A DNA stretch of 8,068 nucleotides from JABWAM01 sp964653025 (GTDB lineage Bacteria; Verrucomicrobiota; Verrucomicrobiia; JABWAM01), in the NCBI GenBank assembly GCA_964653025.1, contig CAZZBZ010000094.1, positions 1 through 8,068 of the forward strand, in the 5' to 3' direction. The notes beneath the pieces were generated by a model. The model was not told where the DNA came from. It searched no databases and saw only the letters and a program-made list of their open reading frames with translations. Within the stretch, counting starts at the first letter, position 1. Every line of letters starts with the position of its first letter. A program made the translations under genes and the position numbers. Below, one piece after another: positions 5,917 through 8,068 of the stretch.

Positions 5917-6825
5917 ATGCAGAAAATCATCATCGACACCGACCCCGGGCAGGATATTGACGACCTCCTGGCGTTGACCTTCGCCTTGCGCCGTCCCGAA
6001 CTGGACATCAGGGCGATCACCACCGTCACGCAGCCCTCCGACAAGCGGGCCCGCATGGTCAAGCGCCTCCTGCGCTACATGGACCGATCGGACATCCCCG
6101 TCGCCGCCGGAAGGCAGTTCCCCTTGCGCGAGGTTTCTCCCGCGAAGGCTCAGGATCCGCATGAGTTTCTGCGCACGATGAATCACTACGCCTTTGCCGA
6201 ACCCGAGGATCCCCGCGATCAACCGGGAAAGGAAGATGCCGTGGACCTGATCATCCGCACGGTGGAAGATTCCCCCGGTGAGATCGCCCTCGCCTGCATT
6301 GCCCCCCTGACCAACATCGCCTGCGCCCTGCGGAAGAAACCCGGGGTCGCCCGAAAGATCAAGTATATCGCCATGATGGGAGGCGAAATCGCACTCAACC
6401 GCATCGAGCATAATGTCGCCTTCGACGAGATCGCCGCGGATGTGGTCCTAACCTCCGGCGTACCGATCTTCATGGGCACCTGGGACGTCACCCGTCGTTT
6501 TGTCCTATCCAAGGACGACTGCGAACTATTCAGAAGGAGCCCCTCCCCGCTTTGCCAGGCACTGGGCCGGGCCATCGACCTGTGGCATCCGGTCCAGAAC
6601 TGGAAACCCGGGCCGGTGATGTATGACATGTTCCCCATCGTCTGGTCGTTCGACCGCTCCTACTACACCACCACGCCGAAGTCGGTTCGGGTCGAGACCA
6701 AGGGGGAGATCACCCGCGGGATGACCGTGGTATGCGGCAATGTTCCGAACATCGAGGTCACCACAGACATGCGTTCCTCCGAACTCCGCGACCTGTACCT
6801 CAAGACGATCCTCGAGAATCCGTAA
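5917..6825 (+). CDS. Inosine-uridine preferring nucleoside hydrolase family protein (divergent)
   Basis: Starting at ATG 5917 the protein has 302 residues, close to the family norm of about 310. GAAGAAAG at 5904-5911 lies 5 nt upstream; ATG 5893 is an alternative that adds 8 residues. Nucleoside hydrolases cleave the N-glycosidic bond of nucleosides with a Ca2+ ion held by an N-terminal aspartate cluster. Here the cluster is DTDPGQDIDD (7-16), spaced as D-x-D-P-G-x-D-x-D-D instead of the common DPGxDD. Other landmarks are IAPLTNIA (128-135), AMMGGE (152-157), EHNVAFDEIAAD (164-175) with the conserved Asn166 and Asp170, and GTWDVT (187-192). The C-terminal motif that normally reads His-Asp (catalytic His) is Met-Tyr-Asp here (235-237): the metal-binding Asp is kept, but His is replaced by Tyr236. 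The family call is firm, but substrate and even hydrolase activity are open. It is the last gene of the cluster, and a REPIN-like element follows 75 bp downstream. Confidence 0.88.
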   Translation: MQKIIIDTDPGQDIDDLLALTFALRRPELDIRAITTVTQPSDKRARMVKRLLRYMDRSDIPVAAGRQFPLREVSPAKAQDPHEFLRTMNHYAFAEPEDPRDQPGKEDAVDLIIRTVEDSPGEIALACIAPLTNIACALRKKPGVARKIKYIAMMGGEIALNRIEHNVAFDEIAADVVLTSGVPIFMGTWDVTRRFVLSKDDCELFRRSPSPLCQALGRAIDLWHPVQNWKPGPVMYDMFPIVWSFDRSYYTTTPKSVRVETKGEITRGMTVVCGNVPNIEVTTDMRSSELRDLYLKTILENP

Positions 6826-6900
6826 TCCCCCCGTCCGATCAGTTGCATCAGACGGCCATTCTCCGAATCGGTGCGGTTGAGTAAATGCTCAGCTTCGCAT

Positions 6901-6964
6901 GGGCACGACGGAGCGTGCCCCTCCAATCCTGTTGGCCAAGGGAGGGGCACGCTCCGTCGTGCCC
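6901..6964. repeat. REPIN-like 24-bp perfect inverted repeat (GGAG heads)
   Basis: Positions 6901-6924 and 6941-6964 are exact reverse complements over 24 bp, separated by 16 nt. Each arm is itself a hairpin: GGGCACG (6901-6907) with CGTGCCC (6914-6920) around ACGGAG, and GGGCACG (6945-6951) with CGTGCCC (6958-6964) around CTCCGT. The loops are complementary. GGAG (6941-6944) precedes the right hairpin, and its complement CTCC (6921-6924) follows the left one, the head tetranucleotide layout of REP doublets. The spacer holds the palindrome TTGGCCAA (6932-6939). The element lies between convergent genes and could also help end transcription from both sides, but neither flank has a T-tract. Its sequence is unrelated to the element at 2987-3043. 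The remainder of 6826-7000 shows nothing else identifiable. Confidence 0.75.
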
Positions 6965-7000
6965 TCGGCAGCCCGTGGATAAACCTGACACCTGAGTAAG

Positions 7001-8068
7001 TTACGCGATCCAGCCCCCGCCGAGGACGGCGTCGCCATCGTAGAACACCGCTGCCTGGCCGGGCGTGATCGCGCGCTGCGGAGCCTCAAAGAGCACCCGT
7101 ACCCCGCCATCCGACCTCGGATCGAGCGTCGCCGGTGCGGCTTCGTGCCGCTGGCGAATCTGGACCTTTGCCGGCGTCGCCGCCGCCACGGGCCCGCCCG
7201 GTCCCCACACGCAGTCCCGGGCCACGAACTCGCACCCCCAGAGCGCCGCATCATCGCCGACGACGACCTGCCGCTTCGCCGCGTCCACCGAGAGCACATA
7301 GAGCGGTTTCGAGGACCCGACGTTGATCCCCTTGCGCTGCCCCACGGTGAAGATCTCGATCCCGTCGTGGCGACCAAGCACCCGCCCGTCGGGCGACACA
7401 AACTCCCCCGCATGGAGTCCCCCCGCCCCAAGGCGCTTCTTCAGCCACGCGGCGTAATCGTCCTCGGGGAGGAAGCAGATGTCCTGGCTGTCTTTCTTCG
7501 CGTGGACGCCCAGCCCCAACTCGTGGGCAAGGGCGCGGACCCGTTCCTTATCGAGTTCCCCCAGCGGCAGGAGGAGCCCGGCGAGTTGTTCCTGCGAGAG
7601 GCGATGGAGGAAGTAGCTCTGGTCCTTGGCGAGGTTCTTCGCGCGGCGCAGGACGCAGCCCGTCGGCGTCCGCTCCACGCGCGCGTAGTGCCCCGTGGCG
7701 AGGTGCGCCGCCCCCATCGCCCGCGCCGTCTGGAGCAGGTTCCCAAACTTTACTTGCGGATTGCAGACCACGCAGGGGTTCGGCGTCCGCCCCTTCCGGT
7801 ACTCCGCCGAAAAATACTCCAAGACCTCCCGCTCGAACACCGGGGTTTCATCGAGAATGCGGTGTGGAATCCCGAGCAGTCCGGCGACACGGCGTGCATC
7901 CGAGAGCGCATTCGGCCCGCAGCAGCGGTCCTCGCGCACGTCGTCCTCGCTCGCGGGCCAGAGGCGGAGCGTGATACCGATCACCTCGTATCCCTCGCGC
8001 TGGAGCAAGGCGGCGGCGACGCTGGAGTCCACTCCCCCGCTCATCCCGACCACCACTTTTCCTCGCGA
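7001..8068 (-). CDS. mnmA: tRNA-specific 2-thiouridylase MnmA (5' end cut by window)
   Basis: MnmA (TrmU) installs the 2-thio group on U34 of the Lys, Glu and Gln tRNAs in the cytoplasm, activating the base with ATP and taking sulfur from a relay of carrier proteins. The frame stays open to the right edge, reading Ser-Arg-Gly-Lys before VVVGMSGGVDSS, so the true start most likely lies just outside the window; GTG 8056 is not a likely start. Visible features are the PP-loop SGGVDSS, the CC pair after the first strand (codons near 7919-7924), NPCVVCNPQVKFG with the first catalytic Cys (TGC at 7765-7763), AKKDSQDICFLP with the second catalytic Cys (TGC at 7477-7475), and GQRKGINVG at the start of the C-terminal beta-barrel. 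About 355 residues are present, near the normal full length, so only a few are missing. The gene is convergent with the catabolic cluster and appears functionally unrelated to it. Confidence 0.95.
   Translation of the reverse strand, partial: SRGKVVVGMSGGVDSSVAAALLQREGYEVIGITLRLWPASEDDVREDRCCGPNALSDARRVAGLLGIPHRILDETPVFEREVLEYFSAEYRKGRTPNPCVVCNPQVKFGNLLQTARAMGAAHLATGHYARVERTPTGCVLRRAKNLAKDQSYFLHRLSQEQLAGLLLPLGELDKERVRALAHELGLGVHAKKDSQDICFLPEDDYAAWLKKRLGAGGLHAGEFVSPDGRVLGRHDGIEIFTVGQRKGINVGSSKPLYVLSVDAAKRQVVVGDDAALWGCEFVARDCVWGPGGPVAAATPAKVQIRQRHEAAPATLDPRSDGGVRVLFEAPQRAITPGQAAVFYDGDAVLGGGWIA

Noticed and set aside
5590..6411. Minus-strand open frame bridging the oxidoreductase and nucleoside hydrolase genes
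   Set aside because: It is antisense to two genes with full family motifs; its own translation carries no recognisable domain.
6901..6964. Terminal inverted repeats of an insertion sequence
   Set aside because: Only 16 nt separate the arms, no transposase frame or target-site duplication is seen, and each arm folds on itself, which fits paired REP hairpins better.

Overview
The window suggests a GC-rich, free-living member of the Planctomycetota-Verrucomicrobiota-Lentisphaerota group, most likely Verrucomicrobiota. Four things point there: a prepilin-like protein of the H-X9-DG type, a secreted LamG-like protein, a PEP-CTERM protein, and a catabolic cluster containing a CehA/McbA-type hydrolase and an 'FAD_oxidored' family enzyme. 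The placement is inferred from gene content only; no rRNA or other phylogenetic marker was compared.

Layout. Positions 1-201 are non-coding and hold two short 9-bp tandem repeats. Positions 202-1864 hold a minus-strand pair with a 4-nt gap: an H-X9-DG prepilin-like protein followed by a LamG-like jelly-roll protein with a signal peptide. A divergent, locally AT-rich intergenic region (1865-1997) separates them from a plus-strand PEP-CTERM surface protein (1998-2849). After a 209-nt intergenic region come three closely spaced plus-strand genes: a PHP-like metal-dependent hydrolase (3059-4471), an FAD-dependent oxidoreductase (4522-5874) and a divergent nucleoside hydrolase (5917-6825). A convergent intergenic region (6826-7000) separates these from mnmA, the tRNA 2-thiouridylase gene on the minus strand, whose 5' end is cut by the right edge.

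How the genes fit together. The left half looks like a cell-surface module: a pseudopilin-like protein, a lectin-fold protein and an exosortase substrate. The three-gene cluster looks like a small catabolic or salvage operon (metal hydrolase, flavin-dependent redox enzyme, N-glycosidase) with unknown substrate. mnmA is housekeeping and unrelated.

The most unusual content is non-coding. Two different paired-hairpin elements (2987-3043 and 6901-6964) have the architecture of REP doublets (REPINs): two inverted hairpins with complementary loops, with GTAG/GTCG and GGAG 'head' tetranucleotides facing inward. The first lies directly against the apparent ribosome-binding site of the hydrolase gene. 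In addition, four tandem copies of a 7-bp unit lie in the prepilin leader immediately before its processing motif. Gain of one unit would put a nearby downstream ATG in frame with the pilin body, so this is a candidate (unproven) frame switch.
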